A stretch of DNA of 64,000 bases from Oligoflexia bacterium (GTDB taxonomy: Bacteria > Bdellovibrionota_C > UBA2361 > JAFLCA01). The position numbers were made by a program, and so were the translations under genes. Location: contig JAIBBV010000003.1 of the NCBI GenBank assembly GCA_019694465.1, positions 1 to 64,000 of the forward strand. The letters are read 5' to 3'. Each line of letters starts with the position of its first letter. Within the stretch, counting starts at the first letter, position 1. The notes under the pieces are model-generated. The model searched no databases, was not told the DNA's origin, and saw only the letters and a list, made by a program, of their open reading frames with translations. Below are positions 44,538 through 51,504 of the stretch, piece after piece.

Positions 44538-45401
44538 TTAGGACCAGCAAGCGGCCAGTCTGCGAATTGACGCCGCCAACATCGGTCGATGGGTGTGCGG
44601 TAAGCTTGCGAATAGCTCTGGCGTTACAGGATGCCAGGCAGCGGCTTCGATCTCGTGAGTGTCGCGAGGCTGTAGGACCCAAGCTGCTGTGTCTCTATAT
44701 GCGAAATGAGCATGAAATACGACGCACTCAAGCCAGGCATTGTCTGTGTTTATGGCGCTATCCATATAGCCGTGTCCAATTTGGACTAAGCAATTTGGGT
44801 CAAGTTCGATGTTAGATTCTTCGATGGCTTCGCGGGCAGAGCTGACTCTGGCGTCCTCCTCGATTTTTCGATGTCCGCCTATCAGCGCAAGCATAGTGCC
44901 ACCCCAGTCTAAGTGTTTTGAGACTAGAGCCACCTCGATCCTGCGACCGTCCTTTGAAACTCTGGTAACCACTAAGTCTGTTACATGATTAGGCCCCCAC
45001 AGCCAGAGCGAGCCGCGATCTCTCAGGCCTGTTCGACCTGCCGGGTTAATGGGAGCTCCTTCCTCGTCAAATTGAATCCTATCAAAAACGCTTACTAGAG
45101 CCCTTCGTTCGATCCTTGAGGGCTCAGCTGGGTCAGACCTCTCATCGCCAAGCGGTTGAGCGTAGTGTTGGAGTACTAAAGGAGAGGTCCAGCGGGGTGG
45201 TGTATATCCAGGAAGCGCACTTCTCCAGCTTAATGGTTTGCCATTTAGATCGAATCTGTTTGGTGCCGTAGGGTCAGGGTGGCGCACAAAGGGGGCACGC
45301 GAATGTGTTTCAGGGCAGGTGCAGGGAATATCTATCCCGGCGGGGATTAATGCTAATAAGGCCGAAGGGTTTTGGCCCGGACTTGGAACAGGGGTACTCA
45401 C
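44538..45401 (-). CDS. Nudix hydrolase of the NUDT9/ADP-ribose pyrophosphatase type
   Basis: The 287-residue protein has the pre-Nudix signature of human NUDT9 and the TRPM2 NUDT9H domain: AGRTGLRDRGSLWLWGPNH, VTDLVVTRVSKDG, and an upstream PRWTSPLVLQHYAQ. The Nudix box is complete (GHRKIEEDARVSSAREAIEE), with REAIEE metal ligands. NUDT9 hydrolyses ADP-ribose to AMP and ribose-5-phosphate. Similarity of the N-terminal segment to animal NUDT9 is striking and suggests the same substrate. There is no signal peptide; it stands alone. Confidence 0.87.
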   Translation of the reverse strand: MSTPVPSPGQNPSALLALIPAGIDIPCTCPETHSRAPFVRHPDPTAPNRFDLNGKPLSWRSALPGYTPPRWTSPLVLQHYAQPLGDERSDPAEPSRIERRALVSVFDRIQFDEEGAPINPAGRTGLRDRGSLWLWGPNHVTDLVVTRVSKDGRRIEVALVSKHLDWGGTMLALIGGHRKIEEDARVSSAREAIEESNIELDPNCLVQIGHGYMDSAINTDNAWLECVVFHAHFAYRDTAAWVLQPRDTHEIEAAAWHPVTPELFASLPHTHRPMLAASIRRLAACWS

Positions 45402-45486
45402 TGCGACACCACAAAAGACTGCGGTGATTGTAGCAATTTGCTACTGCTTAGTCACATCTTGGCCACACATATACAACAGCGCTAAG

Positions 45487-45515
45487 CCAGGCAAAAAACT
45501 CATATTTTTGCCTGG
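45487..45515. terminator. 11-bp perfect bidirectional hairpin
   Basis: CCAGGCAAAAA (45487-45497) pairs with TTTTTGCCTGG (45505-45515) around a 7-nt loop, in the gap between the Nudix gene start and the end of the lipoprotein gene at 45550. It probably terminates the latter on the minus strand, though the T residues lie within the stem. Confidence 0.5.
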
Positions 45516-45549
45516 GGAAAGCTGAAAATTATTCTCTACCTAGTAGGGG

Positions 45550-46134
45550 CTAGCGAACTTCGATTGGCGCGCCAACGTCAATCTTATAATAGAGCCGTGA
45601 CATGTCGTCTTCATTTAATCTGATTCCACCAATGTCCTCAGTCCAAAAAGGTCCGCTAAATATCGGTGTATCCTTGTTGATAAAGACTACAAAGTCACCC
45701 AGAGCTCCACGCAGATAGCGTGAGCGATCTCCTTGTGGTGGAATTCGAAGATTGCGTGAAAGGAAATAGTTGTCAGGCGCATACCACAGTGCGTTACGCT
45801 GCTTATGCATTACTTGGTAAGAGCCAGACTTCAGCGAGCTAAAGCCTTCGCCAGGCGCCATGCCGACTTCTTTGTCGCCATCCATAAGCGTAACAAGTTG
45901 GGTGCCCTTGTCTATGAGTATCCAGGGCCCAGCATGAGCTGCCTGCGTCAGGGGCATAAACCCCATCATTACGGCATTCTCAATTGAAGAAGTCGCTGGC
46001 ACTGGCCTAGACACAGCGATCATGCCATCAAGCATCCAAAGGTTCTTATCTGGAGTATGCGAGGTAGATCGCGAGCAAGCGGCTAGGGTAACAGCGATAA
46101 AACAGAATAAACCAAGGCCGAGACGAGCTTTCAT
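45550..46134 (-). CDS. YkuD-like lipoprotein lacking the catalytic residues
   Basis: From the ATG at 46134 the protein has 194 residues, with a lipoprotein signal (LFCFIAVTLAACSRS, lipobox LAAC). The rest resembles an L,D-transpeptidase (YkuD) catalytic domain: PWILIDKGTQLVTLMDGDKE, then the C-terminal GGIRLNEDDMSRLYYKIDVG and APIEV. In active enzymes the equivalent of IGGIRL reads GC(I/V)R(L/M) with the nucleophilic Cys, and an HG motif precedes it. Here the Cys is replaced by Gly and the His by Asn (FINKDTP), so it is probably inactive. An in-frame start at 46272 would add an implausible extra segment. Confidence 0.75.
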   Translation of the reverse strand: MKARLGLGLFCFIAVTLAACSRSTSHTPDKNLWMLDGMIAVSRPVPATSSIENAVMMGFMPLTQAAHAGPWILIDKGTQLVTLMDGDKEVGMAPGEGFSSLKSGSYQVMHKQRNALWYAPDNYFLSRNLRIPPQGDRSRYLRGALGDFVVFINKDTPIFSGPFWTEDIGGIRLNEDDMSRLYYKIDVGAPIEVR

Positions 46135-46443
46135 AAGTAGTCTCAACAATAAAACAGTCTTTGCCCAAGGATAGGCTCGCCCCCAAAAAGGCACAAGACC
46201 AATAAAGTACAAACTAGGCTCTGCAGCCTGGATCGCAATTATTAAGCCAGCCAAGTGGATTAATACCTGCACGATGGGGGCCCAAAAGACGTACTAAGGG
46301 CAAGATAGGTAGACGTAACTACTTGAACTGATATGGAACTTGGGCAAGTCTGCGAGGCATGTAGCGATAGTGCCCTGCTTTGGATTAAGCTTTGCACTTC
46401 GTGTCGGGCTTAGCAGGTAGTTGGGGCCGTAAGTCCCTGAAGG

Positions 46444-47334
46444 GTGGAGTTTAGTAATAGTCGCATGCCTAGTTGTAATGGCGGAAAAGTGGAAGGGGCG
46501 GGCATAGGGTCCGCACTTTTTTGTGAGCGCGCTTGGTCAGGGGTTAGCCTTCTGTCCTGTAAGCTTGTTGTTTGCGGGCTAAGCCTTCTGCTGTGTGGAT
46601 GCTCCAATCTAGGACTGTCTCCTGCGGCTGATTCAGGCCCACTCGGATTTATCAGTGGCTTGATTCAGCCAGAGGATGAACGGGCTAGCCTAGTAATGCC
46701 TAGCCAGCGTGCCAAGCAGCTACCGGATTTACCGATTATTGTTAATAGCGAGGTGCGCAGAGAACTAAGCTTCTTGTTGCGCCATGAATGTGCTTTCGTA
46801 CGGGGCGCACTTGAACGTCGGCGTGAGTTATATCCAGTGTTGGCGCAGATTCTTGATGACGAAGGTGTCTCGCGAACTTTTCTTAATGTAGCGTTGATCG
46901 AGAGTGGCTTTAAGATTAATGCACGCAGCTATGCGGGGGCTGTCGGTCTATGGCAGTTCATGCGTTCTACAGCCAGGCTTTATGGGCTGCGCGTAACGAA
47001 GAGGGACGATCAGCGGCGCGATCCAATTCTTGCTACAATTGCAGCTGCGCGCCATTTCCGTGACCTGTATCGTTTATACGGCGACTGGTATTTAGCTTTG
47101 GCCGCTTATAACGCTGGGACTGGAAGTGTGGAGCGTGCTATGCGTAGAGCCAAGAGTAGTGATTTTTGGACCATTGCAAAACGTCGCGCGCTCAAGAATC
47201 AGACAGTGCGTTATGTCCCGCGTATAATTGCGGCTAGTATTATAGTGCATGCATTTGATTCACAGCCCGATCGAGATCCGTCTGAAGTCTTGGCTGAAAT
47301 TGAGCAACAATTTTTATTTTCAAATGCTGGCTAA
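46444..47334 (+). CDS. Lytic transglycosylase (SLT/MltD-like lipoprotein)
   Basis: The 296-residue protein carries a lysozyme-like SLT domain. The catalytic Glu lies in LNVALIESGFKINARSYAGA, followed by VGLWQFMRSTARLYGL, DQRRDPILATIAAARHFRDL and YLALAAYNAGTGSVERAM. These enzymes cleave peptidoglycan glycan strands. A lipobox-like LLLCGC occurs near residue 52, preceded by an unusually long N-terminus with the GTG start at 46444; ATG 46465 is an alternative. The stop codon overlaps the ispF start by one base. It is divergent from the pseudo-L,D-transpeptidase gene. Confidence 0.88.
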   Translation: MEFSNSRMPSCNGGKVEGAGIGSALFCERAWSGVSLLSCKLVVCGLSLLLCGCSNLGLSPAADSGPLGFISGLIQPEDERASLVMPSQRAKQLPDLPIIVNSEVRRELSFLLRHECAFVRGALERRRELYPVLAQILDDEGVSRTFLNVALIESGFKINARSYAGAVGLWQFMRSTARLYGLRVTKRDDQRRDPILATIAAARHFRDLYRLYGDWYLALAAYNAGTGSVERAMRRAKSSDFWTIAKRRALKNQTVRYVPRIIAASIIVHAFDSQPDRDPSEVLAEIEQQFLFSNAG

Positions 47335-47816
47335 TGACATCGAAGCTTAGAATTGGGCAGGGCATCGACGTGCACGCGTTTGTTGCGGGGCGCAAGTTGA
47401 TTTTAGGGGGAGTCGAAATACCAGCCGAGTTTGGCCTTGAAGGGCACTCCGATGCTGATGCGTTGTTGCATGCTCTGATTGACGCCATTTTGGGGGCTGC
47501 CGGATTGCCAGATATTGGGCATTTTTTCCCTGACACCGAAGCGCGCTGGAAAGGTGCTGCTAGTACGGATCTGTTAGCGAGAGTATGGAAAGAGGTGTCG
47601 GCGCGTGGTTGGCGTCTAGTGAACGCGGATATTTGTATTTTGGCGCAGAAGCCTAAACTCAGTCCTTTTATTTCTGAAATGAAGCAATCTATAGCGGCTA
47701 TTCTTAATGCAGACGTTGGGGCGATTGGAGTTAAGGCTACTACAACTGAGAAGCTTGGTTTTGTTGGCCGGGCAGAGGGACTTTGCGCAAGCGCAGTGGT
47801 GCTGCTGGAATCATAA
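47334..47816 (+). CDS. ispF: 2-C-methyl-D-erythritol 2,4-cyclodiphosphate synthase
   Basis: IspF closes the cyclic diphosphate in the MEP pathway of isoprenoid synthesis, which also supplies the polyprenyl carriers used by the glycan genes. The 160-residue protein has all signatures: RIGQGIDVHAF (metal Asp and His), LEGHSDADALLHALIDAILG, DIGHFFPDTEARWKGA and GVKATTTEKLGFVGRAEG. The start overlaps the upstream stop (TAATG). No ispD is fused or adjacent. Confidence 0.96.
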   Translation: MTSKLRIGQGIDVHAFVAGRKLILGGVEIPAEFGLEGHSDADALLHALIDAILGAAGLPDIGHFFPDTEARWKGAASTDLLARVWKEVSARGWRLVNADICILAQKPKLSPFISEMKQSIAAILNADVGAIGVKATTTEKLGFVGRAEGLCASAVVLLES

Positions 47817-47831
47817 TCGGGGGCTGCGTTT

Positions 47832-48191
47832 ATGTTAAGTATCGAACTAAACGAGCTTCGTATCCCTGTGCGGGTAGGCTGCTGCACGGAAGAGCGAGCT
47901 TTCCCACAAATACTCTCCTTCGACGTGGTTATTTCGGTCTCTGATACAAGCAGTGAACAAAGCGATAAGCTCACTGACACTCTAGATTACGTGCAAGTGC
48001 TGAAGGTGATGGAGCAGTCGGCGCGCGAGGGTGAGTGGCACTTGCTAGAAAAACTCGTTGGAGATCAATGTCGCGCATTACTGCAAGCTTTTCCAATTGC
48101 GGATGAGGTAAAGGTGCGAGCCGCTAAAAATCGATTTCCGCAAGTTAGCCGAGTGGTTGTAACGCGTGTGTTGCGACGGGACCAGTTGTGA
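47832..48191 (+). CDS. folB: Dihydroneopterin aldolase
   Basis: FolB converts 7,8-dihydroneopterin to 6-hydroxymethyl-dihydropterin in folate synthesis. The 119-residue protein has IELNELRIPVRVGCCTEERA, the QILSFDVVISV strand, SDKLTDTLDYVQVLKVM and a conserved WHLLEKLVGDQCRALL region. It lacks fused FolK. It is 15 nt after ispF and its TGA overlaps the GTG start of the next gene, consistent with one operon. Confidence 0.9.
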   Translation: MLSIELNELRIPVRVGCCTEERAFPQILSFDVVISVSDTSSEQSDKLTDTLDYVQVLKVMEQSAREGEWHLLEKLVGDQCRALLQAFPIADEVKVRAAKNRFPQVSRVVVTRVLRRDQL

Positions 48192-48991
48192 GCGCGGTTT
48201 CTGGCGTCTTAGAAAAGATGCAACATGATGCTGAGGCGGCCAGTAACACTGGCAGGCCACTGGCATACACAATTTTCGATCAGGATCTTAGTGCTAAGGT
48301 TGGGCAAAGTATCGCTATCGCTTTTGAAGGCAAGATTTTTTGCATCCATTGTGGCCGAGCTATAAAAAAAACATTCGGCGAGGGGGCCTGCTACCCTTGC
48401 TTTCAAAAGAAGGCTGCCTGCGATATCTGCATCGTAAAGCCGGAGTTATGTCATTATGCTAAGGGCACATGCCGCGAGCCAGAATGGGCACGCGTTAATT
48501 GCCTAATCCCGCATGTCGTGTATCTCTGCAATACCACTGGTTTGAAAGTTGGTATTACGCGTGGCTTTAAAAAATTTGAGCGGTGGGGCGATCAAGGTGC
48601 GTTGGCGGCGATCGAGTTGGCGCATGTGCCAGAACGCTTAGTGGCGGGGCTGTTAGAAACGGCGTTGGCTAAGCACCTAGAAGATAGGGCCGATTGGCGC
48701 GCGCTGATCACGGGTAAGCATTCAGAAGTAGATTTGATCCAGGAGGCGGCGCGAGCTCGAGATTTATTGCCGCAGGACTTCCGCCAGTTCTTGCTGCCAG
48801 TGCAGTCGGAAATATATCGGTTTACTTTCCCTGTCCTTACCTATCCCAAAAAGGCTGTTACTCACAATCTGGATAAGCAGCCTGAGCTACAGGGCACACT
48901 AGATGGCATCCGTGGCCAATATATATTTGTTTCTGGTCGCGCGCTGAACGTCCGTAAGTATTCTGGGTACGAGGTTAGGCTGGAAATGTAA
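48188..48991 (+). CDS. DUF2797 zinc-finger protein
   Basis: The 267-residue protein matches DUF2797: an N-terminal C4-type finger (FCIHCGRAIKK and CYPCFQKKAACDIC), a Cys-rich C-terminal continuation (ELCHYAKGTCREPEWAR), then a GIY-YIG-like core beginning VVYLCNTTGLKVGITRGFK and RWGDQGA. The family function is unknown; the GIY-YIG resemblance suggests nucleic-acid binding or cleavage. The GTG start overlaps the folB stop (GTGA). It converges with and overlaps the metallo-hydrolase gene by 17 nt. Confidence 0.85.
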   Translation: MSAVSGVLEKMQHDAEAASNTGRPLAYTIFDQDLSAKVGQSIAIAFEGKIFCIHCGRAIKKTFGEGACYPCFQKKAACDICIVKPELCHYAKGTCREPEWARVNCLIPHVVYLCNTTGLKVGITRGFKKFERWGDQGALAAIELAHVPERLVAGLLETALAKHLEDRADWRALITGKHSEVDLIQEAARARDLLPQDFRQFLLPVQSEIYRFTFPVLTYPKKAVTHNLDKQPELQGTLDGIRGQYIFVSGRALNVRKYSGYEVRLEM

Positions 48992-49685
48992 AGCTGGATC
49001 CAGGCTGAAGCTCGCACACGTCGATATCAAAACGCATACACTCTTGCTTGAATTGCTCCGCGCTTCCTGTCAGTGCATCGAATGTCTTGTAGTGAATGGG
49101 AATGGCTACCTTGCAGCCAATAAACTTAGCAGCCCGAGCTGCTTGCAGCGGATCCATGGTGAAACGATCTCCAATTGGGAGTAGTGCCACATGCGGGCGA
49201 TATATCTCTCCAATCAGTTCCATTTCTGAAAACAAGGCTGTGTCTCCAGCATGGTATATGGAATGTTTTCCGTTGCTAATAACCACCCCACACGCCTCTC
49301 CCGCGTAAACTGGCCCGGAAGCAGTATCGTAAGAGCTGGAGTGGTGCGCATGCGTGAGGGCAATGCGTAGCCCACCAAAAGCGATGCTCCCACCTTTATT
49401 CATTGCCATTACGCGAGACTCTGGAACGCCCTCTTTAATCAGTATCATGGCCAACTCCCAGGTTGCTGCTACACAGCAATTAGTTTCTCGCACAAGCCGT
49501 GTCACGTCCGAGGCGTGGTCGGCGTGTCCGTGCGACAAGACGATCAAGTCGAGCTGTTTCGGATTTTTGAGACTGTTCGGACAACGTGGATTGCCCTCTA
49601 GCCAGGGATCTATTGCTATTACAAGGTTACCGGCTTTTACAAAAACCGCGGAATGGCCTGCATACGTAATGCTATCAAGTTTCAT
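48975..49685 (-). CDS. UPF0173 metal-dependent hydrolase (beta-lactamase fold)
   Basis: The 236-residue protein is a compact metallo-beta-lactamase-superfamily enzyme with the first metal motif VLSHGHADHASDV, further His sites in LTHAHHSSSYDTASG, IYHAGDTALFSEM and a terminal IPIHYKTFDAL. It resembles UPF0173 proteins (YtkL group), whose substrate is unknown. AGTGCTGAGGAAAATTTC precedes the ATG with a usable GAGG site. Its last 17 nt overlap the DUF2797 gene on the opposite strand. Confidence 0.88.
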   Translation of the reverse strand: MKLDSITYAGHSAVFVKAGNLVIAIDPWLEGNPRCPNSLKNPKQLDLIVLSHGHADHASDVTRLVRETNCCVAATWELAMILIKEGVPESRVMAMNKGGSIAFGGLRIALTHAHHSSSYDTASGPVYAGEACGVVISNGKHSIYHAGDTALFSEMELIGEIYRPHVALLPIGDRFTMDPLQAARAAKFIGCKVAIPIHYKTFDALTGSAEQFKQECMRFDIDVCELQPGSSFTFPA

Positions 49686-49790
49686 GAAATTTTCCTCAGC
49701 ACTTTTCTAGAAATTAGCTGTGGTGCTCCCGACACAGGGCTCACATGCATGGTCAGATTCAGCTCATCCTATGCGAAGGTGGCACGGACT

Positions 49791-50450
49791 TCAATCTTGG
49801 AGTGCCGGGAGTATGAATCCAAGCTGTGTAGCTTCAAAGCGGGCTGATGCTTCTATCGACACTGTCCCTCCTTCGAGTTTAATCGAGCCTTGGGCAATTC
49901 GATTAATCACCCAAGGGTAAATGCGATGCTCGCAAGCAAGCACGCGTTCTGCCAGGGTGTCCGGATTGTCTGTGGGCAAAACATCGACTGCGGCTTGAGC
50001 GATAATTGGGCCGGTATCGACCCCCTTATCCACAAAGTGGACCGTGCAGCCATGACGGGTAGCCCCGTCTGCTAGAACGCGTTCGTGAGTATGCAAACCT
50101 GGATAGGCAGGCAGGAGCGAAGGGTGGATATTGATTACTCGCCCCTGCATGGATTCTATTAGCTCAGGCTCAACAATTTGCATGTACCCTGCTAGTACCA
50201 CCAGCTTTGGGGTTAGGTTGCAGATTTCATCACGAATTCTGGCCTTAAAGTGGCTCAACTTTTCGCCTTCAGCTCTGGAGAAGGCGAGGGTAGAAATGCC
50301 AGCATTTTTAGCATGTTCCAGTCCCGCTGCTGCTGGGTTATTGCTTAGAACGGCCTGGATTTTATAGTGCCGAGCTTGGGAGATCAGGGCCTTTAAGTTT
50401 GAGCCTCGCCCCGAAATAAGAACTATTATGCTATACTGTTGTGGTTGCAC
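49791..50450 (-). CDS. purN: Phosphoribosylglycinamide formyltransferase
   Basis: PurN formylates GAR with 10-formyl-THF in purine synthesis. The 219-residue protein shows IIVLISGRGSNLKALI, VVLAGYMQIVEPELIESMQG, the catalytic NIHPSLLPAYPGLHTHERVL (Asn-His) and GCTVHFVDKGVDTGPIIAQA with the catalytic Asp. It appears to be monocistronic; purM, often adjacent, is not in the window. Confidence 0.95.
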   Translation of the reverse strand: MQPQQYSIIVLISGRGSNLKALISQARHYKIQAVLSNNPAAAGLEHAKNAGISTLAFSRAEGEKLSHFKARIRDEICNLTPKLVVLAGYMQIVEPELIESMQGRVINIHPSLLPAYPGLHTHERVLADGATRHGCTVHFVDKGVDTGPIIAQAAVDVLPTDNPDTLAERVLACEHRIYPWVINRIAQGSIKLEGGTVSIEASARFEATQLGFILPALQD

Positions 50451-50520
50451 GTCGTTATCATAGCAGAAGTAACTTGTAGGTGTAGTCGCGACCTCGGATT
50501 ATTTACCTCTCGGATAATTT

Positions 50521-50877
50521 ATGAATGCTAGACAAATACTTCTAAGTGCAGCCTTGTTAGCTGCGCAGTCGGCTCTCCCAGGACTTAGTCGCGCAGACGG
50601 CCAGGAGGCTTCCTCCGGAATTGAACAGAGGCAGGCCTCCGTAGCGCATGCTCCCAGGGCTGTTGATAAGCGTATGCCACCGGTGGTGCCTGGCCAGGCC
50701 GTTAATGACGGGAAAAAGGATATGAATGTTTGGTCGACCTCCGGACCTGTCCCAATAAGTGAGCCTCCCCAGGCCTTAGAGCCTAGGCACGATAGGGGGC
50801 TTGCCGTACAGGAGAGGCCATCAGAGATTATCGTCGATACCCGTAAGCAGCCTGCTGCGCCGTCGAATCCTCAATAA
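50521..50877 (+). CDS. Small secreted protein of unknown function
   Basis: The 118-residue protein has a clear signal peptide (about 1-25, LLSAALLAAQSALPGLSRA) followed by a Pro/Gln/Arg-rich, probably disordered mature region with no recognisable domain. No Cys occurs in the mature part. It lies divergent from purN and upstream of the rpsO leader. Low-complexity composition limits confidence. Confidence 0.55.
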   Translation: MNARQILLSAALLAAQSALPGLSRADGQEASSGIEQRQASVAHAPRAVDKRMPPVVPGQAVNDGKKDMNVWSTSGPVPISEPPQALEPRHDRGLAVQERPSEIIVDTRKQPAAPSNPQ

Positions 50878-50946
50878 ACATAGCAGCTTATTGTATCGAC
50901 TAGTTAGGCGCTATTAAATTTGTGGCCATAACTGCTATACAGGGCT

Positions 50947-50975
50947 TTGACTTCTGTAAGCTAACTTGCTACGGT
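50947..50975 (+). promoter_or_regulatory. Candidate promoter for rpsO
   Basis: TTGACT (50947-50952) and TACGGT (50970-50975) are spaced 17 nt. The -35 is good and the -10 is weak. It lies about 160 nt upstream of the rpsO start, leaving a long leader. Confidence 0.35.
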
Positions 50976-51039
50976 CACTGTGTTTTTGTATTAGAAAAGA
51001 AATTGTCGCCGCACGGCAGCAGGATAGTTTTCCCGCCCT

Positions 51040-51067
51040 CTCTAACTCCTAATAGTATTCGTTAGAG
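51040..51067. promoter_or_regulatory. Hairpin in the rpsO leader
   Basis: CTCTAAC (51040-51046) pairs with GTTAGAG (51061-51067) around a 14-nt loop, 70 nt before the rpsO ATG. S15 mRNAs in several phyla carry structured leaders that bind S15 for autoregulation, and this could be such an element, but the fold is not one I recognise. Confidence 0.35.
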
Positions 51068-51136
51068 TGTTTTGTAAGAGTGAGGATCTATATCGCGTCG
51101 TGTTACGCGAATGTTCAGGAGAGGAGTTAGTAGTTC

Positions 51137-51415
51137 ATGGCAACTGTTGCTGACAGCGGAAGCGAAAAATCCCGAGTAGTAGCTAAGTATCGTCGGAGTT
51201 CATCTGACACCGGCTCACCCGAGGTGCAGGTCGCGTTGTTAACACATCACATTGAAAGTTTGAGCAAGCATTCAGCGAATCATCCTAATGATGTTTCCTC
51301 GAATCGAGGCATGCTGGCGTTGGTTTCTCAACGTAAGCGTTTGCTTTCTTATCTTAAGACCGAAGACGTGGAGAGGTATAAGAGCCTTATCGCTGCGCTC
51401 GGACTTAGAAAGTAA
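51137..51415 (+). CDS. rpsO: 30S ribosomal protein S15
   Basis: S15 binds the central domain of 16S rRNA early in 30S assembly. The 92-residue protein shows the family core SPEVQVALLTHHIESLSKHS, NHPNDVSSNRGMLALVSQRK and RLLSYLKTEDVERYKSLIAA. AGGAGAGGAG lies upstream of the ATG. It precedes pnp, as in most bacteria, with a hairpin in between. Confidence 0.97.
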   Translation: MATVADSGSEKSRVVAKYRRSSSDTGSPEVQVALLTHHIESLSKHSANHPNDVSSNRGMLALVSQRKRLLSYLKTEDVERYKSLIAALGLRK

Positions 51416-51453
51416 TTGCGAAACTTGGATTTCTTTTCTCTTACGTTGTAATG

Positions 51454-51489
51454 GCGCCGCCGGCATTCGCACGGGCACGGCGCTTTTTT
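51454..51489 (+). terminator. Hairpin with T-run between rpsO and pnp
   Basis: GCGCCG (51454-51459) pairs with CGGCGC (51478-51483) and is followed directly by six T residues. Its place between rpsO and pnp suggests partial termination, reducing pnp relative to rpsO expression. Confidence 0.65.
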
Positions 51490-51504
51490 GTTAATTAGGA
51501 CTAT

